Below, in pieces: positions 28,335-35,988 of a stretch of 64,000 nucleotides of DNA. Source of the stretch: Myceligenerans crystallogenes (GTDB lineage Bacteria; Actinomycetota; Actinomycetes; Actinomycetales; Cellulomonadaceae); assembly GCF_039529775.1 (NCBI RefSeq), contig NZ_BAAANL010000008.1, forward strand, positions 124,001 to 188,000. The letters are read 5' to 3'. The notes under the pieces are model-generated. The model was not told where the DNA came from and ran no database searches. It worked only from the letters and a program-made list of their open reading frames with translations. How positions within the stretch are numbered: the first letter of the stretch is position 1; each line of letters starts with the position of its first letter. Position numbers and translations under genes: made by a program.

Positions 28335-28366
28335 AACCCCATCCCCGGCGTGCCGGGGATGGGGTT
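28335..28366 (-). terminator. Strong terminator after the GH74 gene
   Basis: A 14-bp perfect stem (AACCCCATCCCCGG with its complement) closes a CGTG loop. On the minus strand it continues into TTTTTC. It isolates the xyloglucanase gene from mraZ. Confidence 0.85.
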
Positions 28367-28392
28367 CTGTGCCAGTGGCGGTCGAGGTCAGG

Positions 28393-31191
28393 TCAGGGCG
28401 CGCCGCAGGTGGTGTCGTTGAGGGTGAAAGCGGAGGCAGACGGGGTGCGGCCCGCGGGCATCGTGGCCGTGAAGCCGACCGTGGCCGACTGGCCCGGGGC
28501 CAGCTTCGGGCTCCAGGACGGCGCCGCGGCCGTGACCGCCGTACCGGACTGGGTGACCGTGGCGCCCCAGCCGTTGGACAGCTGGATACCCTCACCGAAT
28601 CTCCAGCCGGCCCGCCACGGGTCGACCGGCGCCGTGCTCCCGTTGGTCACGGTGACCTGGCCCTGGAAGCCGGTGCCCCAGGTGTTCACGACCGTGAACC
28701 GGGCCGTGCAGCCCGCGTCCGGGTCCGGTGTACCCGGGTCGCTCGGCGTCGGGGACGCGGTGGCGGTGGGGGACGGCGACGACGTCGGCCCGGTGGGGGA
28801 CGGCGACGTCGTCGGCGAAGGGCTGACGGTCGGCGTGGGCGACGGCGACGGCGGGTTCCCCGTCGCGTCGCCCATGACGATCCCGCGCCCGTTCGTGCCC
28901 ACGTACACGCGGCCCCACACGTCCGGGTCGCCGGTGAGGGTCTTCCCGGTCCAGGCGAACTGGTGCTCCGCGTCGTTGATGCGCACCCACGTGCTGCCGC
29001 CGTCGTCGGACCGGAACAGGCCGCGCACGCCGCCCACCTTGGCCGAGACGTACACGGCGGGGTGGCTCGCGCCGGGCGCGGCCCTGCCGAAGCCGACGGC
29101 GTCGGCCTCGTCGACGCCGGGCGCCCTCGTGAACGTGGTGCCGCCGTCGGTCGAGCGCCACAGCCCGTACGCGCTGCCGTCCTCGCTCCCGGCGAGGAAG
29201 ATCTCGCCGGCGCGGCCCGGGACCGCCCCGAAGTTCACGTCGCCGGTCGGCAGGCCGGTGGCCGGCGAGGCGGTGAACGTGGTGCCCCCGTCCGTGGACC
29301 GGTAGAACGTCCCGGCGGCCACGGCGTAGAAGCGCTGCGGGTCCGAGCGGTCCGCCTCGACGCGTGCGCCGGCCGGGACGCCGGACGACGCCGTCCAGCT
29401 CGACCCGAGCGTCGTCGACACGTGCACGCCGGCGCCCGCCGGGCTCCACAGGATGCGCGAGCCGTCCGCGTTCACCGCGACCGTGCCCGGCCCCGTGACG
29501 CCCGCGGGCTCCTGCCCGGCCCACCAGGAGCCGCCGCTCGAGGTCGAGACGCCGAGGTGACCGCCCGCGGCCTCGGAGTTCCCGACGCGGACCATCGTGG
29601 CCGGCTTCTCCTGGGCGAAGTCCACGCCGAGCACGCCCGTCTGGTACGGCTGCGTGTACTGGAAGCTGCCCGGCACCCGGGTGACGTCGTCGTGCACGAA
29701 GCCGCCGATGTCATACATGCCGGAGATGAGGTCGACGTCGCCGGGCGGGGCGGCGAGGTCCTGGACCGCGGTCTCCTCGATGCCCTGGGCGCGCACGCCG
29801 ATCCTGACCGTGCCGCCGGTGTCCCAGGCGGTGAGGTTCTCGCCGCCGTAGACGGTGGCGCCGGTGCCGTAGAGGAAGTCGTCCGAGTCGAACGGGTCGA
29901 TCTCGAAGGACTCCGTCATCCAGCCGAGCTTCGGGCTGGCCTCGGGCGGGGCGGCCTGCTTGCCGAAGTCGAGCCACGGCGCGCCGGAGTGGTCGAGGGA
30001 GTACCTGAGGGTGCGCGCCGGGTAGCCCGCCCACTCCCAGATGGGGGACCAGGTCGCGCCGCGGTCGGTGGACCGGTAGATCTGGATGTCCGGGTACCAG
30101 GAGATCTGGCTCACGACCATGATCGTGTCCGGGTCCTGGCGGTCGATCGTCAGGCCGGAGTAGCCGAAGTAGGCGTCGGGGCTCGTGGAGGGGACGGGGC
30201 TGATGTTCGTCCACGTGCCCGTGCCGGTGTCCATCCGCCAGACGTCGCCCTTGGCGCCGTCGTACGGGCCACCGGTGTCCGACGTCGCCAGGTAGAGCTG
30301 GCCGCCGGCGGTGTCCAGGACGGCCTTGTGCGGGACGAAGCCCGTGGGCTGCCCGGCCACGCGCTGCCAGGTGGCTCCGGCGTCGGTGGAGCGGTAGAGG
30401 TTGTTCTCCTTGTCGGCGACGCCCACGTAGATCGTGCGGGACGGCGAGCCCGCCGCGGCGCCGGCGGCGTCGTACTTGACCCACAGGACGCCCTGGTTCG
30501 AGGTGAGGTAGTCGCCTGTGTCGTCCGGGTCGGCGACGTAGTTGCCGGGGTTCGGGAAGCTCGCGACCTTCGCCCAGGTGGCCCCGGCGTTCGTGGACCG
30601 CCACAGGCCGTTGCCGGACTCGGTGCCGAGGTAGAGGGTGTCGGGGTCGTTGGGGTCGACGGTCAGGCGCTCGCCCATGCCGCGGCCCGGCATGTTGCCG
30701 CCCACCTTGAACGGCAGGTCGGTCCTCGTCCAGGTCTCGCCCTTGTCGGCGCTGCGCAGGACGGCGCCGTTGTTCGGGTCCCAGCCGTTGGTGTAGGAGC
30801 CGACGACGGCGTACACGCGGGAGGCGTCCGACGGATCGGGTGCGATCGACAGGACGCCGCTGTGGCCCCAGTCGGTCCAGCCGACGTGGTCGAGGAGCGG
30901 GACCCAGCGGGTGGATCCCGGGTCGCGGCGGTAGGCGCCGCCGACGTCGGTCCTGGCGTAGACGAGCCCCTGCTGCGCCTCGCTGTAGACGATGCCGGGC
31001 ACGAAGCCGCCGCCGACGATCTCGACGTTGCCCCATTCGTACGTCTCGGCGGCGGCCTGCGCGGCCGCGGGAACTGCTGCGGGGGCGGAGCCCGGAAGGC
31101 GCTCCGCCGCGTTGCTCGCCGCGGCCGCCCCCAGCCCGGTCGCGGCGAGACCGAACCCTGCGAGGGCTGCGATCACTGGCCGGAATCTCAT
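28393..31191 (-). CDS. Secreted xyloglucanase, GH74 with C-terminal CBM2
   Basis: 932 residues. A signal peptide (about 1-30, 'VIAALAGFGLAATGLGAAAASNA') is followed by tandem seven-bladed propellers with many Asp-box-like 'YRSTDAGATWQRV' and 'LWRSTDGGTTFTR' repeats. GH74 catalytic aspartates are expected in 'YARTDVGGAYRRD' and 'YDIGGFVHDD'. A Pro/Ser/Thr linker (about 779-826) joins a CBM2 cellulose-binding module (about 827-932) with its paired cysteines and Trp residues ('NTWGTGFQGQVTVTN'). It cleaves xyloglucan in plant cell walls. Palindromes of LacI-operator type lie upstream. Its place inside the division cluster, with its own terminator, looks like a later insertion. Confidence 0.93.
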   Translation of the reverse strand: MRFRPVIAALAGFGLAATGLGAAAASNAAERLPGSAPAAVPAAAQAAAETYEWGNVEIVGGGFVPGIVYSEAQQGLVYARTDVGGAYRRDPGSTRWVPLLDHVGWTDWGHSGVLSIAPDPSDASRVYAVVGSYTNGWDPNNGAVLRSADKGETWTRTDLPFKVGGNMPGRGMGERLTVDPNDPDTLYLGTESGNGLWRSTNAGATWAKVASFPNPGNYVADPDDTGDYLTSNQGVLWVKYDAAGAAAGSPSRTIYVGVADKENNLYRSTDAGATWQRVAGQPTGFVPHKAVLDTAGGQLYLATSDTGGPYDGAKGDVWRMDTGTGTWTNISPVPSTSPDAYFGYSGLTIDRQDPDTIMVVSQISWYPDIQIYRSTDRGATWSPIWEWAGYPARTLRYSLDHSGAPWLDFGKQAAPPEASPKLGWMTESFEIDPFDSDDFLYGTGATVYGGENLTAWDTGGTVRIGVRAQGIEETAVQDLAAPPGDVDLISGMYDIGGFVHDDVTRVPGSFQYTQPYQTGVLGVDFAQEKPATMVRVGNSEAAGGHLGVSTSSGGSWWAGQEPAGVTGPGTVAVNADGSRILWSPAGAGVHVSTTLGSSWTASSGVPAGARVEADRSDPQRFYAVAAGTFYRSTDGGTTFTASPATGLPTGDVNFGAVPGRAGEIFLAGSEDGSAYGLWRSTDGGTTFTRAPGVDEADAVGFGRAAPGASHPAVYVSAKVGGVRGLFRSDDGGSTWVRINDAEHQFAWTGKTLTGDPDVWGRVYVGTNGRGIVMGDATGNPPSPSPTPTVSPSPTTSPSPTGPTSSPSPTATASPTPSDPGTPDPDAGCTARFTVVNTWGTGFQGQVTVTNGSTAPVDPWRAGWRFGEGIQLSNGWGATVTQSGTAVTAAAPSWSPKLAPGQSATVGFTATMPAGRTPSASAFTLNDTTCGAP

Positions 31192-31284
31192 CCGTGGTCA
31201 CCTCTTCGTGATGGTGGTCGGGGCCGCGCGTCACCGCCCGGCACCCGGCGGGGCACGACCTCGTGCCCGGCGGGCGACAGGCTA

Positions 31285-31298
31285 TTGAAGCGCTTCGA
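31285..31298. promoter_or_regulatory. LacI-family-type operator 1 upstream of the GH74 gene
   Basis: TTGAAGCGCTTCGA has a perfect GAAGCGCTTC core, resembling operators of LacI-family sugar repressors such as CebR/CelR (AGCGCT centre). It lies 94 bp before the xyloglucanase start codon. Confidence 0.6.
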
Positions 31299-31319
31299 CG
31301 ATGGATAGCTCCTAATCGC

Positions 31320-31331
31320 TTAAGCGCTTCA
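31320..31331. promoter_or_regulatory. LacI-family-type operator 2
   Basis: TTAAGCGCTTCA repeats the AAGCGCTT core, with its centre 34 bp from that of operator 1 (about three helical turns), so two repressor dimers could bind the same face. Confidence 0.55.
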
Positions 31332-31438
31332 TGAGGGCGGCCGGGCCCGGTCCGGGGCCGACGCCCGCCGAGGTGCGGGCAGGGTGACGATCCCGCGTGC
31401 GCCGCGCGGCTGCGTACGGCATCCAGCCGTCCAGACGG

Positions 31439-31444
31439 TAGGTT
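31439..31444 (+). promoter_or_regulatory. -10 hexamer TAGGTT, 7 nt before the murE start codon
   Basis: The spacing to the GTG at 31452 and the lack of a ribosome site point to leaderless transcription starting the mur operon here. Confidence 0.5.
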
Positions 31445-31451
31445 CTACCTC

Positions 31452-33257
31452 GTGACATCCCCGCACTCCCGGATCCGCCCGGCCGCCGTGACACCACGCC
31501 GGGTGAGCGACCTGGCGGCGGCTCTCGGGGCGCAGGTTCCCGCGGCGGACGCCGGGGTGACCGGCGTCGCCTCCGACAACCGCGCGGTCCAGCCCGGCGA
31601 TCTCTTCGTGGCCCTGCCCGGCGCCCGCGTGCACGGCGCACGGTTCGCCGCCGATGCCGTCGCCCGCGGCGCGAGCGCCGTCCTCACGGACGCCGCCGGC
31701 GTCGAGGAGCTGGCCGCGCAAGGCGTCCCGTTCCACGCGGCGCCGGCGTCCGGCGTGACAGCCGCCGCCGCGACTGGTGCCGCCGCGACTGGCGCCGCTG
31801 TGTCCGGTGCCGCCGCGTCCGGTACCGCCGCGTCCGGTGGCGACGAGCCCGGCGGCGCTGGCACGGGTGCGCCCGCGGTCCCCGTCGTCGTCGTGCCCGA
31901 TCCGCGGACCGCGGCCGGGCCCGCCGCCGCCCACGTGTACGGGTCGCCCGCCGAGAGCCTCGCCACGTTCGGCCTGACCGGCACCAACGGCAAGACGACC
32001 ACCACCTACCAGCTCGACCACCTGCTGCGGGGGATCGGGCACAAGGGCGGGCTCGTCGGCACGGTGGAGACCCGCTCCGGCGACCGTGTGCTGCCCAGCG
32101 TGCTGACCACGCCCGAGGCCGCCGACCTGCAGGCGGTCCTCGCCGCCATGGTCGAGGACGGCGTCGACTCGCTCGCGATGGAGGTCTCCTCGCACGCCAT
32201 CGCGCAGCACCGCGTCGACGGCATCGTGTACGACGTCGCCGGGTTCACCAACCTCACCCAGGATCACCTCGACTTCCACGGCGACCTGGAGTCCTACTTC
32301 GCCGTCAAGGCCGAGCTGTTCACGCCCGCGCGCTCGCGGCGCGGCGTCGTCGTCGTCGACGACGAGCACGGCGTGGCCCTGGCGAAGCGCGCCGAGGTGC
32401 CGGTGGCCACGCTGTCCACCGGGACCGGCGTCCGCCCGCTCGACGACTCCGCGGACTGGACCGTCTCGGACGTCGCGCCCGACGGCACCGGCTCCGCCTT
32501 CACGCTGACCCACGCCGACGGCCGCAGCCTGCGCACGCGCACCTCGCTGCCCGGCGGCTACAACGTCGCCAACGCGGCGCTCGCCGTGGTCATGGTGCTG
32601 GAGTCCGGCGCGCCGTTCGACGCCGTCGCCGGCGCGCTCGCCCGGATCGACGGCCTCGCCGCCACCGTGCCCGGCCGCATGGAGGTGCTGGCGAGCCGCC
32701 CGCGCGTCGTCGTCGACTTCGCGCACAACACCGAGGCGCTGGAACTGGCGCTCGCCGCGCTGCGGCCCACCACGGCCGGCAGGCTGTCGGTCGTCTTCGG
32801 CGCCACCGGCGACCGCGACCCCGGCAAGCGCCCGTTCATGGGAGCCGCCGCCGTGCGCGGCGCCGACGTCGTCGTCGTGACCGACGACGACCCCCACGGC
32901 GAGGACCGCGCGAGCGTCCGCAAGGCCGTCCTGGACGGCGCCCACGAGGCGCTGGCGGAGGACGGCACCACCGTCGAGATCACCGAGATCGCCGACCGCG
33001 CCGCGGCCATCGCCCACGCCGTCGCCGCGGCCGACGACGACGACACCGTCCTCGTCGCGGGCCGCGGCCACGAGACGATCCAGGAGATCGCAGGCGAGGA
33101 CCACCTCCTGGACGACCGCGAGGAGGCCCGCGCGGCGCTCGCGGCCCGGCAGGCAGAAATCGCGGAACAGGCGGAACTCGCGCAAGATCGCGCTCTCACG
33201 CGCGATTTCCGCCTGACGACCGACCACACCGCGGTCGATCCCGAAAGGACCAACTGA
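31452..33257 (+). CDS. murE: UDP-MurNAc-tripeptide synthetase MurE (probably L-Lys/L-Orn adding)
   Basis: 601 residues against a usual ~500. The ATP site is 'FGLTGTNGKTTTTYQ', followed by 'SLAMEVSSHAIAQHRVDG', 'GFTNLTQDHLDFHG' and 'VVVDFAHNTEALELAL'. The residue-3 specificity motif reads 'TDDDPHGED' instead of the DNPR of meso-diaminopimelate enzymes, which suggests L-Lys or L-Orn is added. Two extra regions explain the length. One is an Ala/Gly/Ser/Thr repeat insert (about residues 98-140, 'AAAATGAAATGAAVSGAAASG'-type). The other is a ~35-residue tail, part of which is encoded by a palindromic repeat (33151-33216). First gene of murE-murF-mraY-murD; GTG start. Confidence 0.93.
   Translation: MTSPHSRIRPAAVTPRRVSDLAAALGAQVPAADAGVTGVASDNRAVQPGDLFVALPGARVHGARFAADAVARGASAVLTDAAGVEELAAQGVPFHAAPASGVTAAAATGAAATGAAVSGAAASGTAASGGDEPGGAGTGAPAVPVVVVPDPRTAAGPAAAHVYGSPAESLATFGLTGTNGKTTTTYQLDHLLRGIGHKGGLVGTVETRSGDRVLPSVLTTPEAADLQAVLAAMVEDGVDSLAMEVSSHAIAQHRVDGIVYDVAGFTNLTQDHLDFHGDLESYFAVKAELFTPARSRRGVVVVDDEHGVALAKRAEVPVATLSTGTGVRPLDDSADWTVSDVAPDGTGSAFTLTHADGRSLRTRTSLPGGYNVANAALAVVMVLESGAPFDAVAGALARIDGLAATVPGRMEVLASRPRVVVDFAHNTEALELALAALRPTTAGRLSVVFGATGDRDPGKRPFMGAAAVRGADVVVVTDDDPHGEDRASVRKAVLDGAHEALAEDGTTVEITEIADRAAAIAHAVAAADDDDTVLVAGRGHETIQEIAGEDHLLDDREEARAALAARQAEIAEQAELAQDRALTRDFRLTTDHTAVDPERTN
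33151..33216. repeat. Palindromic repeat element, copy 1 (inside the murE 3' end)
   Basis: The arms are AGGCAGAAATCGC and GCGATTTCCGCCT, with GCGCTCTCACGC near the right arm. The same arms and inner block occur after murD (37576-37623). This copy has an extra ~18 bp containing a second, degenerate left arm (AGGCGGAACTCGC) and is read through as MurE residues near 567-588. Confidence 0.8.
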
Positions 33258-33259
33258 GA

Positions 33260-34906
33260 ATGATCGAGCTGACTGCGGCGGACGTCGCCGCAGCCACAGG
33301 GGGCACGCTGCACGGCGACCCGGAGCTGAGGATCGCGGGGCCGGTGATCACCGACTCGCGCAAGGCCGAGCCGGGGTCGCTGTTCGTCGCCTGGGAGGGC
33401 GAGTCCGCGGACGGGCACGCGTTCGTGCCGTCCGCCGTGGAGGCGGGCGCCGTCGCGGTGCTCGCGGCGCGCGAGCTGCCGGACGCGGGCGTGCCCGTGA
33501 TCGTGACCGACGACCCGCAGCGCGCGCTCGGCGACCTCGCCCGCCACGTGCTGGCGCGGGTCCGCGCGGCGAACCCCGGCCTGCGGGTCGTGGGCATCAC
33601 CGGCTCGGTCGGCAAGACCACCACGAAGGACCTGCTCGGCGCGCTGCTCGGCCCCGAGGGCCCCACGATCGTGCCCGCCGGCTCCCTGAACAACGAGGTC
33701 GGGCTGCCGCTGACCGTGCTGCGCGTCACCCCGGACACCCGTTACCTGGTGCTCGAGATGGGCGCCGACGGCCCCGGCAACATCGCGTACCTCACCTCGA
33801 TCGCGCCGCCCGACGCCGGCGTCGTGCTCGCCGTGGGCGTCGCGCACGTCGGCAAGTTCGGCGGCGTCGAGCAGATCGCGCGGACCAAGGGCGAGATGGC
33901 CGAGGGCACCCGCCCGGGCGGCGTCGTCGTCCTGAACGCCGACGACATGCGCGTCGCGGCCATGGCCGGCCGCGTCGACCGCGCCGCCGGGACCGCGGTC
34001 GTCACCTTCGGGACCATCCCGTCCGCCGACGTCCGCGCCCAGGACATCACCCTCGGCAAGGACGGCCGCGCGTCGTTCACGCTCCGCGTGAACCGTTCGG
34101 TGACGAGCGGGACGTCCGACGACGCCGGGTCGGCCGCGGCTGTGGCGGACGAGCGTGTGGGGTCGGCCGCGGTTGTGGCGGACGACGGCGCAGGGTCGGC
34201 CGCTACCGTGGCCGACGACGCCGGGTCCGTCGCGACCGTGGCAGGCGACGGCGCGGGCGCCCCGGCGTCGTCGTCGGACAGCGCGAACGCGGCGACCGAG
34301 ACCCCGGTGACCCTCGCCCTCGTGGGCGAGCACCACGTGTCGAACGCGCTCGCCGCGACCACCGTCGCGCTGCGGCTCGGGCTGGCGCCCGCGACCATCG
34401 CGGAGCGCCTTGCCGGCGCCGGTCCCGCCAGCCCGCACCGGATGGCCGTCACCGAGCGGCCGGACGGCATCACCGTCATCGACGACGCCTACAACGCCAA
34501 CCCCGACTCGATGCGCGCCGGGCTGAAGGCGCTCGCGGTCATGGCCGGGCGCGAGCGGCGTTCCGTGGCCGTGCTCGGCGAGATGCGGGAGCTGGGGGAC
34601 GACTCGCGCGTGGCGCACCACGACGTGGGCCTGCTGGCGGTGCGGCTCAACATCAAGCTTCTCGTCGTCGTCGGCGACGGGGCCTATCACATTCACGAGG
34701 GAGCAACTCAGGAAGGTTCCTGGGGGGAGGAGACGGTGTTCGTGCCGGACATCGAACAGGCGGCGCACTTCCTGGACGGCGAGCTCCGTCCGGGTGACGT
34801 GGTGCTCGTCAAGTCGTCGCTGGGGTCGGGGCTGTGGCGCCTGGGCGACCATCTCGCCGGGACCGGCGAGGCCATCGCGACGGCGGGTCAGGAGGCCGTT
34901 CAGTGA
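33260..34906 (+). CDS. murF: UDP-MurNAc-tripeptide:D-Ala-D-Ala ligase MurF
   Basis: 548 residues. The ATP site is 'VGITGSVGKTTTKDLL', followed by 'LNNEVGLPLTVLR', 'LEMGADGPGNIAYL', 'HRMAVTERPDGITVIDDAYNANPDSM' (region about 393-418) and 'AVLGEMRELGDDS'. It attaches D-Ala-D-Ala to the peptide stem in the cytoplasm. A 30/33-bp tandem repeat (34118-34243) inserts about 42 residues of 'DD-x-GSAA-x-VA' between the central and C-terminal domains and accounts for the excess length. It starts 2 bp after the murE stop and overlaps mraY by 4 nt (GTGA). Confidence 0.95.
   Translation: MIELTAADVAAATGGTLHGDPELRIAGPVITDSRKAEPGSLFVAWEGESADGHAFVPSAVEAGAVAVLAARELPDAGVPVIVTDDPQRALGDLARHVLARVRAANPGLRVVGITGSVGKTTTKDLLGALLGPEGPTIVPAGSLNNEVGLPLTVLRVTPDTRYLVLEMGADGPGNIAYLTSIAPPDAGVVLAVGVAHVGKFGGVEQIARTKGEMAEGTRPGGVVVLNADDMRVAAMAGRVDRAAGTAVVTFGTIPSADVRAQDITLGKDGRASFTLRVNRSVTSGTSDDAGSAAAVADERVGSAAVVADDGAGSAATVADDAGSVATVAGDGAGAPASSSDSANAATETPVTLALVGEHHVSNALAATTVALRLGLAPATIAERLAGAGPASPHRMAVTERPDGITVIDDAYNANPDSMRAGLKALAVMAGRERRSVAVLGEMRELGDDSRVAHHDVGLLAVRLNIKLLVVVGDGAYHIHEGATQEGSWGEETVFVPDIEQAAHFLDGELRPGDVVLVKSSLGSGLWRLGDHLAGTGEAIATAGQEAVQ
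34118..34243 (+). repeat. In-frame minisatellite in murF (four units of 30/33 bp)
   Basis: Units are 34118-34147, 34148-34180, 34181-34213 and 34214-34243. They encode DDAGSAAAVA, DERVGSAAVVA, DDGAGSAATVA and DDAGSVATVA. The lengths stay in multiples of three, so copy number can change without breaking the gene. Confidence 0.85.
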
Positions 34907-35988
34907 TCGCGATCCTGGTCAGCGCCGCGGCGGCGCTGGTCGTGTCGCTGTTCGGCACGCCGCTGTTCATCAAGTTCCTCGTCCGCAAGAACTACGGGCA
35001 GTTCGTCCGTCAGGACGGGCCCACCGGCCACTTCACCAAGCGCGGCACGCCGCAGATGGGCGGCGTGGTCATCATCGGCGGCACCCTGGTGGGGGTCGCC
35101 GCGTCCATGGTGGTCAGCCAGCGCCTGCCGAGCGTCTCGGCGCTGCTGTGCCTCTACCTCATGGTGGGCCTGGGCCTGGTCGGGTTCCTCGACGACTTCA
35201 CCAAGATCCGCAAGCAGCGCTCGCTCGGCCTGACCGCCAAGCAGAAGCTGTTCGGGCAGGGCTTCATCGGCATCTCGTTCGCCGTGCTCGCCCTGCAGTT
35301 CCCGAACGAGAACTCCCGTACGCCCGCGTCCACGAAGATCTCCTTCCTGCGCGACACGGACCTGGACCTCGCCCTCTTCGGCAGCATGACGGTCGGCCTG
35401 ATCCTGTTCGTCGTCTGGGCGAACCTGCTGATCTCCGCCTGGTCCAACGCGGTCAACATCACCGACGGCCTCGACGGCCTGGCCACCGGCGCCTCCCTCA
35501 TCACGTTCGGCGCGTACGTGCTGGTCGGCGTGTGGCAGCTGAACCAGTCCTGCCAGCGGCTCGCCGCGGCGGGCCCGAGTTGCTACGAGGTGCGCGACCC
35601 GCAGGACCTCGCGATCATCGCCGCGGCCGTGATGGGCGCGTGCTTCGGCTTCCTGTGGTGGAACGCCAACCCCGCCAAGATCTTCATGGGCGACACCGGC
35701 TCGCTGGCCCTCGGCGGCGCGTTCGCCGGCCTGTCGATCCTGTCCCGCACCGAGCTGCTCTCGGTGATCATCGGCGGCCTGTTCGTCATCATCGTCGCCT
35801 CGGTGCCGATCCAGATCGGTTCGCTCAAGCTGACGGGCAAGCGCGCGTTCAAGATGGCGCCGCTGCACCACCACTTCGAGCTGTCCGGCTGGGGCGAGGT
35901 GACGATCGTCATCCGCTTCTGGCTCATCGCGGGCCTGTTCGCGGCCCTCGGCATGGGCATCTTCTACGCGGAATGGGTGGTGTCGTGA
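34903..35988 (+). CDS. mraY: Phospho-MurNAc-pentapeptide transferase MraY
   Basis: 361 residues, about ten transmembrane helices. It transfers phospho-MurNAc-pentapeptide to undecaprenyl phosphate, making lipid I. Diagnostic stretches are 'KRGTPQMGGVVIIGG', the catalytic 'FLDDFTKIRKQRSLGL', 'NAVNITDGLDGLATG' and 'FMGDTGSLALGG', and 'MAPLHHHFELSGW' near the end. A ~20-residue loop 'QLNQSCQRLAAAGPSCYEV' with two Cys is typical of related actinobacteria. GTG start overlapping the murF stop, and a GTGA overlap with murD. Confidence 0.96.
   Translation: MIAILVSAAAALVVSLFGTPLFIKFLVRKNYGQFVRQDGPTGHFTKRGTPQMGGVVIIGGTLVGVAASMVVSQRLPSVSALLCLYLMVGLGLVGFLDDFTKIRKQRSLGLTAKQKLFGQGFIGISFAVLALQFPNENSRTPASTKISFLRDTDLDLALFGSMTVGLILFVVWANLLISAWSNAVNITDGLDGLATGASLITFGAYVLVGVWQLNQSCQRLAAAGPSCYEVRDPQDLAIIAAAVMGACFGFLWWNANPAKIFMGDTGSLALGGAFAGLSILSRTELLSVIIGGLFVIIVASVPIQIGSLKLTGKRAFKMAPLHHHFELSGWGEVTIVIRFWLIAGLFAALGMGIFYAEWVVS

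Noticed and set aside
28267..31308. 1013-codon open frame on the plus strand
   Set aside because: Exact antisense of the GH74 xyloglucanase, whose repeats and catalytic motifs are unambiguous.
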